From an uncultured Myxococcales bacterium (GTDB lineage: Bacteria > Myxococcota_A > Polyangia > Nannocystales > Nannocystaceae): a stretch of DNA of 39,667 nt. The translations under genes and the position numbers were made by a program. Location of the stretch: assembly GCA_902826865.1 (NCBI GenBank), contig CADEGN010000042.1:1-39667 (forward strand), given 5' to 3'. Positions 1-8,374 of the stretch are shown here, in pieces (within the stretch, counting starts at the first letter, position 1; each line of letters opens with the position of its first letter). The notes under the pieces are model-generated. The model ran no database searches. It had not been told where the DNA came from and worked only from the letters and a program-made list of their open reading frames with translations.

Positions 1-2
1 TG

Positions 3-185
3 CTGTCGTTTCTCGAAAGCAAACCCGGGCAGATCATAATCACGGAGGGCCTACGGGTGCGGTCGCCGGCGGCGACCGAAGACCGCCTCAATGCCGACGT
101 GGTGTTGGTGACCTTTCGCCGCGAGGGTGGCGGGGACGTGACAAGTCCCGGCGGTGACAACCGGGCGGAGGAGGCTGCGCCATGA
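3..185 (+). CDS. gspM: Type II secretion GspM-like protein, C-terminal end (partial)
   Basis: The frame is open from the left edge and stops at TGA 183-185, giving 60 visible residues. The segment runs FLESKPGQIII ... LRVRSP ... ADVVLVTFRRE and ends in a short acidic Gly-rich tail. The strand pattern suits the C-terminal ferredoxin-like domain of GspM, an inner-membrane assembly-platform protein of type II secretion. The assignment rests mainly on position: the stop overlaps the start of a gspN-type gene, and gspM normally precedes gspN. The N-terminal membrane segment is outside the window, so the family call is an inference. Confidence 0.5.
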   Translation: MSFLESKPGQIIITEGLRVRSPAATEDRLNADVVLVTFRREGGGDVTSPGGDNRAEEAAP

Positions 186-1651
186 AACTCGCGCTCAAGC
201 TCCCGGGAATGTCGACCACGCAGGGCAAGATCCCCGGGGGGCCAGGCCGCGTGCGCTCGATGCTGCGACGCGCGCGAGGTCTCATCGGGTGGATCGCCCT
301 CGGCGTCGCGTTCTTTGTCCTGTTCGCGTGGCTCAGCCTGCCCACCCGCGCGATCGCCTGGCGAATCGGCCACGAGGCCAAGAAGCACGGTTACATCGTC
401 GACGTCGATGACGTCTCGGTCTCGCTGCTCGGCAACATCTCGCTCCACGACGTCGCGTGGACGTTCGAGCCCTCGCGGCCCGACCAGGTGCCGAGCAAGT
501 TTCTCATCGACGAGGTCGAGGTGTCGATTTCGTTCTTGTCGCTGCTCGTCGGCAACATCGACGTCGAGATCGAAGGGCGGCGAGAGGAAGGCCGCATCTT
601 CGCCTCGTACGAGCAGGACAGCTCCGAGTCGGAGATCCATTTCGCGATCGAGGATCTTCCGCTTTACGACGTACCCAAGGCGCGTCAGGCCCTCAACGCC
701 CCGCTCATGGGCCTATTCGCCCTCAAGCTCGATCTTCAACTGCCGGGCAACAAGTTCTCCAAGTCGACCGGGACGATCGAGATCACCTGCGCCGGGTGTC
801 GGATCGGAGATGGCGAAACCAAGTTGTATATCCCCGGTAGCAAGGGTCTGAAGGATGGAGTGACGATCCCGGAGATCGATCTCGGCACTTTCGTCGGCAA
901 GATGAACGTCGAAAAGGGCGTCGCTACTACCGAGGGTGCGATGCAGACAACGAGCGACGACGTCGAGGTCTCGGTCGTCGGTGAGGTGGTGCTGAAGGAC
1001 CCGTTCGCGAAGTCGCGTATCGACCTGACGGTGAAGGTGAACCTCACCGATAGCCTGCAGGCGCGCAGCGAGAAGCTGCGCCTGGCGTTTCAGAGCGCCG
1101 ATACAAAGTCACGCTTGGATCCGCCGGAGAAGGGGCTCGGCTATGTGTTGTCGGGGCCCCTGTCGCGTCCAGGGTTCAAGGGCATCAAGAGCAAGTCGGC
1201 CCGTGACTCGCGCGCCGATCGCCGGGCCAAGCAGCGCGCCAAGGACGAGAAGAAGCGCGCGAGCGCGGCGGCGAAGGAGGACAAGCGCGAGGTCGACGAA
1301 CCAGGGGCTGAGGCGAAACTCGACCCATCGCGACCTGCGATCCCCACCACCGAGCCGCCTTCATCGCCCCGCACTTCGCCTCCGCCGTCCGCGCCCACCA
1401 CCGGCGGTCCCACCAGCGGCACGCCGACGATTCCGGCCCAGCCGATGCCATCGACGCCCCGGCCTGGACCCGATCCGAACGCGCCCGATCCGAGCGCCCC
1501 ACCAGAGCCTGTGGCCGAGCCGACGCCTGAGCCGGCTGCTCCTGAGCCGGCTCCCGAGCCCGCGCCGGAGCCCATTGGAGAAGGTGGCGAGGCTTTGCCA
1601 CCCGATGGAAACTTGGGCGGGACCGGGCCGATCGGCGAGCCGGTCCAGTGA
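182..1651 (+). CDS. gspN: Type II secretion system protein GspN
   Basis: 489 residues. A basic N-terminus precedes one membrane segment (about residues 33-53). A beta-rich extracytoplasmic domain follows (about 60-345), with strand-like runs such as VDVDDVSVSLLGNISL and VEVSISFLSLLVGNIDVEIE. This is the layout of GspN, an accessory inner-membrane component of type II secretion described in proteobacteria including delta lineages. The last 150 residues are low complexity: a Lys/Arg/Ala-rich stretch (about 336-370), then a Pro-rich tail with PEP, PAP and PTP repeats. That tail is longer than the domain needs and may span the periplasm or bind a partner. The ATG overlaps the preceding stop by four bases and the next gene starts four bases after its stop, so translation is probably coupled. 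Confidence 0.8.
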   Translation: MKLALKLPGMSTTQGKIPGGPGRVRSMLRRARGLIGWIALGVAFFVLFAWLSLPTRAIAWRIGHEAKKHGYIVDVDDVSVSLLGNISLHDVAWTFEPSRPDQVPSKFLIDEVEVSISFLSLLVGNIDVEIEGRREEGRIFASYEQDSSESEIHFAIEDLPLYDVPKARQALNAPLMGLFALKLDLQLPGNKFSKSTGTIEITCAGCRIGDGETKLYIPGSKGLKDGVTIPEIDLGTFVGKMNVEKGVATTEGAMQTTSDDVEVSVVGEVVLKDPFAKSRIDLTVKVNLTDSLQARSEKLRLAFQSADTKSRLDPPEKGLGYVLSGPLSRPGFKGIKSKSARDSRADRRAKQRAKDEKKRASAAAKEDKREVDEPGAEAKLDPSRPAIPTTEPPSSPRTSPPPSAPTTGGPTSGTPTIPAQPMPSTPRPGPDPNAPDPSAPPEPVAEPTPEPAAPEPAPEPAPEPIGEGGEALPPDGNLGGTGPIGEPVQ

Positions 1652-1655
1652 TCGA

Positions 1656-2552
1656 GTGCCCGAGCTGCCCGACATCACGGTGTATGTCGAACGCCTGGCG
1701 CCGCGCCTGGTCGGCGCGACGCTCACGCGCCTGCGGTTGATCTCGCCATTTTTCCTGCGCACGGTATCGCCGCCGTGGCAGTCGGTGCAGGGCGAGGCGT
1801 TCACAGCGATCGCCCGTTTGGGCAAGCGCATCGTCTTCTCGCTGACCGGCGACCGCCACCTGGTGGTCCATCTGATGCGACTCGGTCGGCTGCAGTGGGG
1901 TAGCGCCGCCAAAGCCCCAGGCCGCAAGGTGTTGCTGGCGTCGTTCGAGGTCGGCCCCGATGCGCTGCACGTGATCGAGATCGGTCCGAAAAAACGCGCG
2001 TCGCTCCACCTCGTGGGCAACTCTGCTGAGCTCGAGGCGTTTCGCCCGACCGGCGTCGATCCGCTCGAGGCCACCCTCGAGGCGTTTGCGGCGGCGATCC
2101 GGCGTGAAAACCACACGCTCAAGCGAACCCTCACCGACCAACGCCTGATCTCTGGGATCGGCAATGCCTATTCCGACGAGATCCTCCACGCGGCCAGGCT
2201 TTCACCCGTGGCGTTGAGCTCGCGCGTCTCGGATGAGCAGATCGCTGCGCTGCACATCGCCACGCGCGAGGTCCTGACGAGCTGGACCGCACGCCTGCGC
2301 GCGGAGGTCGGCGAGGGCTTTCCCACCAAGGTCACCGCGTTCCGCGAAGGGATGGCGGTGCACGGCCGGTTCCGCCAGCCGTGTCCCGTGTGTGGTACGT
2401 CGGTTGAACGCATCGTGTACGCCGATCGGGAGACGAACTATTGCGCGCGTTGCCAAACCGGGGGCAGGCGCCTCGCCGATCGCGCGTTGTCGCGGTTGCT
2501 CGGTGAGGACTGGCCCAAGACCCTCGATGAATTGGAGGCCGTCGGCCGATGA
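1656..2552 (+). CDS. mutM: Formamidopyrimidine-DNA glycosylase (Fpg/Nei family)
   Basis: 298 residues from GTG 1656. This start yields PELPD after the initiator Met, and the family's nucleophile is Pro2 with Glu3 as partner, which fixes the start even though the frame is open far upstream. K57 (LGKR) matches the conserved Fpg lysine. The helix-two-turn-helix region reads SGIGNAYSDEIL. A C-terminal zinc finger has CPVC and CARC separated by 16 residues, followed by GGRRLADR. The family removes oxidised bases such as 8-oxoguanine and cleaves the strand by beta/delta elimination. The wording (PELPDITVY, TNYCARCQTGG) suggests a sub-branch distinct from classical Fpg, so substrate preference is uncertain. 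It is coupled to gspN upstream and to the cytochrome gene downstream through ATGA. Confidence 0.88.
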   Translation: MPELPDITVYVERLAPRLVGATLTRLRLISPFFLRTVSPPWQSVQGEAFTAIARLGKRIVFSLTGDRHLVVHLMRLGRLQWGSAAKAPGRKVLLASFEVGPDALHVIEIGPKKRASLHLVGNSAELEAFRPTGVDPLEATLEAFAAAIRRENHTLKRTLTDQRLISGIGNAYSDEILHAARLSPVALSSRVSDEQIAALHIATREVLTSWTARLRAEVGEGFPTKVTAFREGMAVHGRFRQPCPVCGTSVERIVYADRETNYCARCQTGGRRLADRALSRLLGEDWPKTLDELEAVGR

Positions 2553-2887
2553 GGGCGATCGCGTGCATCCTACTGCTCGGGTGTCGCACCCCGCCGAGTG
2601 AAAGGGAGGCGCGCGCCACCGCCGAGCAGATCTGGAACACCCGGTGCGTGAACTGTCACGGGCCGAGCGGTCGTGGGGACGGACCTGGGGCGCGGCTTCT
2701 GTCGGTTCGGCCGCGCGATTTCTCCGATCCCAACTGGCAGTCGCGAGTCGACGATGCGCACCTCGCCCGCGTCATCGTCGAAGGCGGCCGTCCGCTCGGG
2801 CTCGATGCAAACATGGCCGCCAATCCCGACCTGGGGCACCAGCCCGAGGTCGTGCGCCACCTGGTGGAGATGATCCGTGGCCGTTGA
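2549..2887 (+). CDS. Small lipoprotein c-type cytochrome
   Basis: 112 residues. A very short signal ends in a lipobox-like LLLGC (Cys12), so it is probably a lipid-anchored periplasmic electron carrier. The haem c site is CVNCH (residues 33-37), followed by GPSGRGDGPGA, as in class I mono-haem cytochromes. Met89 (DANMA) is a reasonable distal ligand. The pattern RPRDFSDP is common in cytochromes found near oxidases or dehydrogenases, but no such partner is adjacent. The ATG overlaps the glycosylase stop (ATGA), and its last 11 bases overlap the start of lnt, so it is translated within the operon. Redox partner unknown. Confidence 0.85.
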   Translation: MRAIACILLLGCRTPPSEREARATAEQIWNTRCVNCHGPSGRGDGPGARLLSVRPRDFSDPNWQSRVDDAHLARVIVEGGRPLGLDANMAANPDLGHQPEVVRHLVEMIRGR

Positions 2888-4478
2888 GGGGCGGACGCGC
2901 AAGCTCGTTGTCTTGGCGATCGCGGCGAGCGGCGGTGTGCTGCTCGCGGTCGGCGCTCCGCCTCAGGGGATAACCTGGGCGATCTGGCTCGGGTTTTTCC
3001 CGCTGTGGTGGGTTGCGCGCGAGCTGGCCGACAGCTCGCTCCGACGTCGATTGTGGACGGGGCTCGTTGGCGGCATGGGCGTGGGCATGCTCGGGTTTCC
3101 GTGGATTGCCAGCACGTTGATCCGCTTCGCCGACGCACCGGCCCCGATCGCGTGGGCGGGCCAGCTGCTGTTCTCGATCTGGACCGCGATGCCGATGGCG
3201 ATTTGGATGGCGATGGTGGCTCGCCACCCGGCCCCCGGATGGCGCGGGTTGGTCTGGCCGGCGGTGGCGTACGTCGGCCTCGCGACCGCGTGGCCGGCAC
3301 TCTTCCCCTTTACCGTGGTCATCGGGTTGGCAGAGGTGCCGGCGTGGATCCAGGCCGCCGAAGTCTTCGGCGTCGCCGGGTGCGAACTGCAGGTCGTTGG
3401 TTGCGGCGTGCTTCTCGCCGAGGCGGTTCGCGCCGGTTCCCGGCCCCGCCAGCTCGCACTTGCGCTGGCTGCTGTGGCGATTCCTGCCGTGTCGTATGGC
3501 CTCGGTGTCGTGCGCATGGCTGCACTCGATGCCGAGGCAGCTCTCGCGCCGAGCGTCCGTTTCGGGGTGGTGCAGCCCAACGTGCCGCTTCTGGCCCACC
3601 AGGTGCGCGAGAAGATGATCAGGCTGTGGACACAGTCGGCCCTGGCTCAACAAGCCGGGGCGCAGATCGTACTGTGGCCGGAGGCCGGCGCGTTTCCGTA
3701 TCCGACCGACCGCCCGTTCCGCGAGGACTTCGTCGAGCCTTTCCGCCGAGTCCAGCGTCTGCATTCGATACCGACCGTATTCGGTGCGGCCAGCTCCGAT
3801 CCCGGTGATCCATACGAGTACAACACGGTGTACGCGATGGATGGCGCGGGGAAGATCGTCGGCGCGTTCGACAAGGTCATCTTGGTGCCATTTGGCGAGT
3901 ACGTGCCGATCGTCGATCCCGAGTGGGCGATGGAGCAGATCCCCAGCATCGCGCACAACAACGCCGGCACCGAGGTCGCGAGCTTTCGCGTCACTCCGGC
4001 GCCGGACGGCGAAGGAAATGCGCCCGCACCGATTCTGCTCGGGCCGCTCGTCTGCTACGAGGACATCTTCCCCGAGTTTGCCCGCGAGGTGGCAACTCAG
4101 CCCGGAGGTATCGACGTATTCGTGAACCTCACCATCGACGCGTGGTTCGGCGCGACCGCGGAGCCATGGGAGCACATGGCCCTGGCGCAGTTCCGAACGG
4201 TCGAGCACCGGGTGCCGATGGTTCGCAGCGTGTCGGCGGGGCCGAGCGGCGTGATCGATCTCGCCGGCCGCGTGGTCGCGAATCTCGACGTTCAACCTGT
4301 GGCCATCGGCACGTCGATTCCGCCGGAGCTCCTCGTGGTGCCGGTCGCGATCACTCGCAACACCGCGGCTGATCCCACGTTGTACGCACGGGTCGGATGG
4401 CTCACTCGCTGGCTGTGCATGGCTGCCGTGATGGTGTGGCTGGCTCGAGCGCTTGCGCGTCGATGGAGGCGCCGATGA
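2877..4478 (+). CDS. lnt: Apolipoprotein N-acyltransferase
   Basis: 533 residues from GTG 2877. Lnt adds the third acyl chain to the N-terminal Cys of lipoproteins at the periplasmic face of the inner membrane. The N-terminal half is a bundle of membrane segments (about residues 8-215). A nitrilase-type catalytic domain follows (about 228-470), then a last membrane helix near 510-525. The Glu-Lys-Cys triad is visible: E269 in LWPEAG, K333 in FDKVILVPFGEY and C393 in LVCYEDIFPE, with NLTIDAWFG after it. Length fits the family. The many lipoproteins in this window would be substrates. It overlaps the cytochrome gene by 11 bases and rsmE by four. Confidence 0.93.
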   Translation: MAVEGRTRKLVVLAIAASGGVLLAVGAPPQGITWAIWLGFFPLWWVARELADSSLRRRLWTGLVGGMGVGMLGFPWIASTLIRFADAPAPIAWAGQLLFSIWTAMPMAIWMAMVARHPAPGWRGLVWPAVAYVGLATAWPALFPFTVVIGLAEVPAWIQAAEVFGVAGCELQVVGCGVLLAEAVRAGSRPRQLALALAAVAIPAVSYGLGVVRMAALDAEAALAPSVRFGVVQPNVPLLAHQVREKMIRLWTQSALAQQAGAQIVLWPEAGAFPYPTDRPFREDFVEPFRRVQRLHSIPTVFGAASSDPGDPYEYNTVYAMDGAGKIVGAFDKVILVPFGEYVPIVDPEWAMEQIPSIAHNNAGTEVASFRVTPAPDGEGNAPAPILLGPLVCYEDIFPEFAREVATQPGGIDVFVNLTIDAWFGATAEPWEHMALAQFRTVEHRVPMVRSVSAGPSGVIDLAGRVVANLDVQPVAIGTSIPPELLVVPVAITRNTAADPTLYARVGWLTRWLCMAAVMVWLARALARRWRRR

Positions 4479-5182
4479 ACTTGCTCCTCCTCGAGCCCGC
4501 AGAGATCGCATCCGACGGGCGCGCCGAGGTCACGGGGAGGCGAGCGGTGCACGTGCGCGAGATCCTTCGCAAGGCCGTCGGCGATCGGATCCGCGTCGGG
4601 GTGATCGGTGGGCGACGTGGTACCGCCGAGGTGGTCCACACCGCGACCGAACGGTTGGTGCTCGCGTGCGAGCTTGATGGCGATCCGCCACCGCCGTCGC
4701 GGGTGACGCTGGCGCTCGCCTTGCCCCGGCCGCCGGTCTTGCGGCGGGTGCTGCAGCACGTGGCAGCCGCGGGCGTGAAGTCGATCGCGCTCATCGCCAG
4801 CGCGCGGGTCGACAAGAGCTACTGGGGGAGCCCCGCGCTCGCCGACGACGAGATCCGCGGCCAGCTCGTGCTCGGGCTCGAGCAGGCCGGCGATACGATT
4901 CTCCCGCAGGTGGCCGTGCATCGACGGTTCCGGCCGTTCGTCGAGGACGAGCTCAGCCGTGCGACCACGTTGCGCCGCGTGTTCGCCGATCTCGGCGCGC
5001 CGCCATGTCCATGTGATGTCGAGGGGCCGACCATCGCGCTGGTCGGACCCGAGGGTGGATGGGTCCCGTTCGAGGTGGAGCTTCTGATCGCCAACGGTTG
5101 TGCGCCGGTCGGCTTGGGCGCACGACCACTGCGCGTCGAGGCCGCCGTCAACGCTCTGCTCGCGCGGCTCGGCTTGCCGTGA
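4475..5182 (+). CDS. rsmE: 16S rRNA m3U1498 methyltransferase RsmE
   Basis: 235 residues from ATG 4475, chosen because it makes an ATGA overlap with lnt and gives the usual family length; a longer in-frame start at 4397 would lie inside lnt. An N-terminal PUA-like beta domain (about residues 1-70) precedes a SPOUT methyltransferase domain. SPOUT knot motifs are visible: VGPEGGW (190-196) and LGARPLRVEAAVNALL (214-229), the latter matching the family's LG-x-R-I-LR-x-ETA signature with small changes (R-V-E-A-A). The enzyme methylates N3 of U1498 in 16S rRNA using S-adenosylmethionine. A 57-base gap separates it from the next gene. Confidence 0.92.
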   Translation: MNLLLLEPAEIASDGRAEVTGRRAVHVREILRKAVGDRIRVGVIGGRRGTAEVVHTATERLVLACELDGDPPPPSRVTLALALPRPPVLRRVLQHVAAAGVKSIALIASARVDKSYWGSPALADDEIRGQLVLGLEQAGDTILPQVAVHRRFRPFVEDELSRATTLRRVFADLGAPPCPCDVEGPTIALVGPEGGWVPFEVELLIANGCAPVGLGARPLRVEAAVNALLARLGLP

Positions 5183-5239
5183 TCTTGTCGCCTGTCGCGG
5201 TTGCCCTCGGCTCCGACCGACGGGTAGTCTCGCGCTGCA

Positions 5240-6385
5240 GTGCCCGGGCTCCGATCCAGCACGACGATCGCGTTCTCGTTCGCCGTGGGCTGTTTTGATC
5301 CCTCGGCGACGATCGGAGCCGCGTGCGAGCGAACGGGCGATTGTGGCGACGGGCAAGATTGCCGGCACGGGTTGTGCGGGCGCTGCGGGGACGGACATCG
5401 TCAAGTTGGCGAGGCCTGCTTCGCCGATCCGGAGTCGCTCGACTCCGTGGGTGCGACCGCTCGCATGGTGGTTTCGAACTTGATCGGCAAGGGTCGCGCC
5501 GATGTGGTGGTGCTCGACGCGCAGGAACTGACGTGGTGGCAGCGAAAAGCCGCCCTGGCGCCGGTAGAGGTTTCGTTGGCGCAGCCGGGTACCGCCGTCG
5601 CAATCGGCGAACTCGATGGGGCTTTCCCGCGCGAGGTTGTCATCGGTCACCGATCGGCGCTCTCGGTCATGGCCGTCGACGATGCTGGTCTCCGCCCGCG
5701 CGGCGAGGTGGCGGTTGATGGCGATGTGCAGGACGTGGCGGTGCTCGAGGTTCAGGGAGGCGAGGGCCGCATCGCTTGGACGCCGGGTGATGAGTCCGGC
5801 CGGATCGACATCGTCGACGGGGCAGGTACGCTCGTCGGATCGATCTCGGTCGGTTCGCAGCCGCGATTCGCTTCGACCTTCGACTATGATGGTGACGCGT
5901 GGCTCGATCTTGCGGTCACCGCGGGGCCGCCGGCGCGGTTGTCGGTGCTACGGGGGGACCCCTCGGGCTTGATCGCAGGGCCTTCCGTAGCGCTCCCCGC
6001 CGCTCCAGCTGCGATCGCGCCCTACGATCGCGACGGCCGGGCGGGGTTCGCCGTCGTGTTCGGCGATGGCGGACTTGCCCTCGTGGCAGCGTCGCGCGCA
6101 GGCGAGCTGTTTGTCCAACAGCCGCTCGACGAGCCGCTGGGACTCGCCGAACCGCGGGTCATCACCGCCGTCGACGCCAATGTCGATGGATCGCTCGACC
6201 TGTTGGTCGGCGGCCCCAGGGAGTTGCGCCTGCTACCGAGCGAGGCGGGCGCGTTTGGCTTCGACGTCGCGTTTGCGGATCGTGGGGCTTCGGCCCTCGC
6301 TGCGGCGCGCGACGGGGTCTTGCCGACCGCTGATCTCTTCGTGTTCGACGACGGCAAGTTCGTTCGGCTGCAGGGGGAGCGATGA
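5240..6385 (+). CDS. FG-GAP/VCBS repeat lipoprotein
   Basis: 381 residues from GTG 5240. The signal peptide ends AFSFAVGC (Cys18), predicting a lipoprotein. A Cys-rich segment follows (about residues 28-62: CERTGDCGDGQDC then HGLCGRCGDG), resembling short disulfide repeats of myxobacterial surface proteins. The rest looks like a beta-propeller of FG-GAP/VCBS type, with calcium-loop-like motifs DYDGDAWLDLAV, DRDGRAGFAVV and DANVDGSLDLLVGG. Such proteins sit on the cell surface and are often adhesive, but no ligand can be named. The last four bases overlap the next start (ATGA). Confidence 0.75.
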   Translation: MPGLRSSTTIAFSFAVGCFDPSATIGAACERTGDCGDGQDCRHGLCGRCGDGHRQVGEACFADPESLDSVGATARMVVSNLIGKGRADVVVLDAQELTWWQRKAALAPVEVSLAQPGTAVAIGELDGAFPREVVIGHRSALSVMAVDDAGLRPRGEVAVDGDVQDVAVLEVQGGEGRIAWTPGDESGRIDIVDGAGTLVGSISVGSQPRFASTFDYDGDAWLDLAVTAGPPARLSVLRGDPSGLIAGPSVALPAAPAAIAPYDRDGRAGFAVVFGDGGLALVAASRAGELFVQQPLDEPLGLAEPRVITAVDANVDGSLDLLVGGPRELRLLPSEAGAFGFDVAFADRGASALAAARDGVLPTADLFVFDDGKFVRLQGER

Positions 6386-6903
6386 CGGCGATCGGATGGG
6401 GAATCGCGGCGATCCTCGCGCTGGCGCCGGTTCGACCCGAGGGGCCACGCGCGTTCGCGGGACCGACCGCGATCGTTGCCGCCGAACCAGCCAGCGGCGG
6501 GGCGGGGTACGAACCCACGCCCACGTCTGAGCTGCCACCTCGGCCCCGGCTCGAACCGGCCACGAGGGGCACCTTGGTGCGTGGGCCGGTCACGGGTGAC
6601 AGCGAGGTTCGCGAACGCCTGCGCGTGGCAGGCACCGTGTCGATGGTGCTCGCGGTGGTGAGTTACGGATTGCTGGCCGTGGGACTCGGGGTCGGCAACG
6701 CAACGACCGCTGACATCCAATCGCTGCGGCGACCCGAGGACATCGAGCGCCGCCGGAAATTGCTCGCACGCGGGCAGGTGGCCAACGGTTTGGGGATCGG
6801 CGCCGCGATCTCGGCGGGCGTTCTCACGGCTGTGGCCATCGGCCTGCTCGCGGCAGGGCGCCCGCGGATCGACCGCCGCTCGCGTGCGGTGAGGCGCAGG
6901 TGA
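6382..6903 (+). CDS. Hypothetical two-helix membrane protein
   Basis: 173 residues. There is an N-terminal hydrophobic segment that may be a signal peptide (residues 2-17), a Pro/Ala-rich linker, then two strong membrane helices (about 80-105 and 130-158) separated by a charged loop containing RRPEDIERRRKLLARGQ. The C-terminus is very basic (RIDRRSRAVRRR). I do not recognise a family. It is coupled on both sides: ATGA with the FG-GAP gene upstream and GTGA with the phosphodiesterase downstream. That suggests it belongs to the same envelope-related unit. Confidence 0.6.
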   Translation: MTAIGWGIAAILALAPVRPEGPRAFAGPTAIVAAEPASGGAGYEPTPTSELPPRPRLEPATRGTLVRGPVTGDSEVRERLRVAGTVSMVLAVVSYGLLAVGLGVGNATTADIQSLRRPEDIERRRKLLARGQVANGLGIGAAISAGVLTAVAIGLLAAGRPRIDRRSRAVRRR

Positions 6904-8321
6904 GGCGGTCGATCGTCGTCGTGCTGCTTGCGGTGCTTGCGGCGGCCTGCTGGCTCACCCGCCGGGCGATCCTCCGCGCGTTTTTCCCCGATGGCCGATC
7001 CGCGGCCGTCGTCACTTTGCTTCCCGGCGCCGGCGGTGCGGATCTCGATCCGGTGGCGCGCGTGCGCGTCGTCCTGATCGACGGGCTGTCGCGGAGCGCG
7101 GCCATGCATCTGCCGTCGCTCCGCTCGCTGTGTGCCGACGGGACCGACCTCGCCGTCGACGTCGGCTTCCCGACCGTGTCGTTGCCAGTTCAACACGTGT
7201 TGTGGACCGGGAGAACGCAGCAGCAGGCGGGGGTGCAGTATCGGATCTCGCGGATCGATCCGCCGCCAAGCGATGCCTTGCCCACGGCGGTGCCATCGTC
7301 GCGGGCGGTTGCGGAGTCCCATCGCGACATCGTGCATAGCTTTGGCTTCACGACCGCGGAGCCTGCCCTGGAGCGCGCCGAGATCGAGCCCACGGGCTCC
7401 GCGTGGCGCACCTCGGAGTTCGAAGCGGCGGCCGCGGCCGCGGTTGCGAGCGACGCGGCGCTGGCGTTCGTCCACGTGTTGCGCGTCGACGAGGCGGGGC
7501 ACGCGTTCGGAGGGATCTCCCCGCAATACCGGTCGGCCGCGGCGCAGGCCGATCGGATCCTCGGGAAGCTCGTCAAGCTCGCTCCACCCGACGAGACCAC
7601 GCGGTGGTTTGTCCTCGCGGACCATGGCCACCTGCCGAGTGGTGGCCACGGCGATGCCGAGGACTCGATTCGAATCGTCCGCGCATGCATCGCTGGGGGC
7701 GTCGATCCTGTCATCGCCCCCTGGCCGATCCATCTCGTCGATCTGCATCGCGCGCTTGCGACGTCCCTGGGTCATGCCGTAGCCGATGATCGGATCGGCC
7801 GTCCGCTTGCGGTGGCGATGGCCAATCCGGCCTCGGCCGCGACGTTGCCGAGGGCCGCGCCCTGGAGAGTGCTGGTAGCGCTCGCGCTCGCCCTCGCGGG
7901 TCTCGCGGTCGCCGTGCGAGCTGGCCGGCGCATGGGCACTGTGACGCCCGCATGGCCCTTGCTTGCCTACGCGGCCCTGGTTGTGATCCACGGTTGGCCA
8001 AGCCTGTCGTCGCCACCCGTGTTCCCCCCGTTTGCGCGCGACCTGCTGCTTGCCCTCGCACCCGGGTTTGTCGCCGCCTTCTTCGGGGCGGCGCGCTCGC
8101 CGGGGCGCCCCGAAGAGGTCGCGCTCGCGCTGCTCAGCCTGCCGTGCGCGGTGTTTCTCGGGTTGTGCGTGTGGGTCGGCGTCGATCGGGCCCTGCTCGG
8201 CGGAGAACCGCCGCTGTTGCCGTTTGTGTCGGCCCAGGTCAGCGTCCATGCAGCGATGATGATCGGCGGAGCGCCCGCGGTCGCGCTCGGTCTCGTCCTC
8301 GCCGCATGGGCGCGCCGATGA
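6900..8321 (+). CDS. Membrane-anchored type I phosphodiesterase (alkaline phosphatase superfamily)
   Basis: 473 residues from GTG 6900, overlapping the previous stop (GTGA). After an N-terminal hydrophobic anchor, a metal-dependent phosphodiesterase/nucleotide-pyrophosphatase-like domain spans about residues 50-300. Metal-site residues are recognisable: D61 (VLIDGLSR), candidate nucleophile T92 (GFPTVSLP), D197/H201 (VDEAGHAF), D241-H242 (LADHGHLPSGG) and H250. The C-terminal third (about 318-470) is a set of membrane helices. This is the architecture of lipid or GPI-like phosphoethanolamine-modifying enzymes, but the substrate cannot be read from sequence. It converges on a second alkaline-phosphatase-superfamily membrane gene 53 bases away. 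Confidence 0.75.
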   Translation: MRRSIVVVLLAVLAAACWLTRRAILRAFFPDGRSAAVVTLLPGAGGADLDPVARVRVVLIDGLSRSAAMHLPSLRSLCADGTDLAVDVGFPTVSLPVQHVLWTGRTQQQAGVQYRISRIDPPPSDALPTAVPSSRAVAESHRDIVHSFGFTTAEPALERAEIEPTGSAWRTSEFEAAAAAAVASDAALAFVHVLRVDEAGHAFGGISPQYRSAAAQADRILGKLVKLAPPDETTRWFVLADHGHLPSGGHGDAEDSIRIVRACIAGGVDPVIAPWPIHLVDLHRALATSLGHAVADDRIGRPLAVAMANPASAATLPRAAPWRVLVALALALAGLAVAVRAGRRMGTVTPAWPLLAYAALVVIHGWPSLSSPPVFPPFARDLLLALAPGFVAAFFGAARSPGRPEEVALALLSLPCAVFLGLCVWVGVDRALLGGEPPLLPFVSAQVSVHAAMMIGGAPAVALGLVLAAWARR

Positions 8322-8374
8322 CGTCGCCCATGCCTATCGAGATGGCCTCGCGGGCTCACCGTCGAGCCGGCGCG

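Noticed and set aside
1141..1575. Minus-strand Gly/Ser-rich frame opposite the Pro-rich tail of gspN
   Set aside because: It is the mirror of a Pro/Glu/Ala repeat and has no independent support.
1143..1655. N-terminal extension of the glycosylase frame
   Set aside because: It is antisense-like low-complexity sequence overlapping gspN. The PELPD start after GTG 1656 fixes the true N-terminus.
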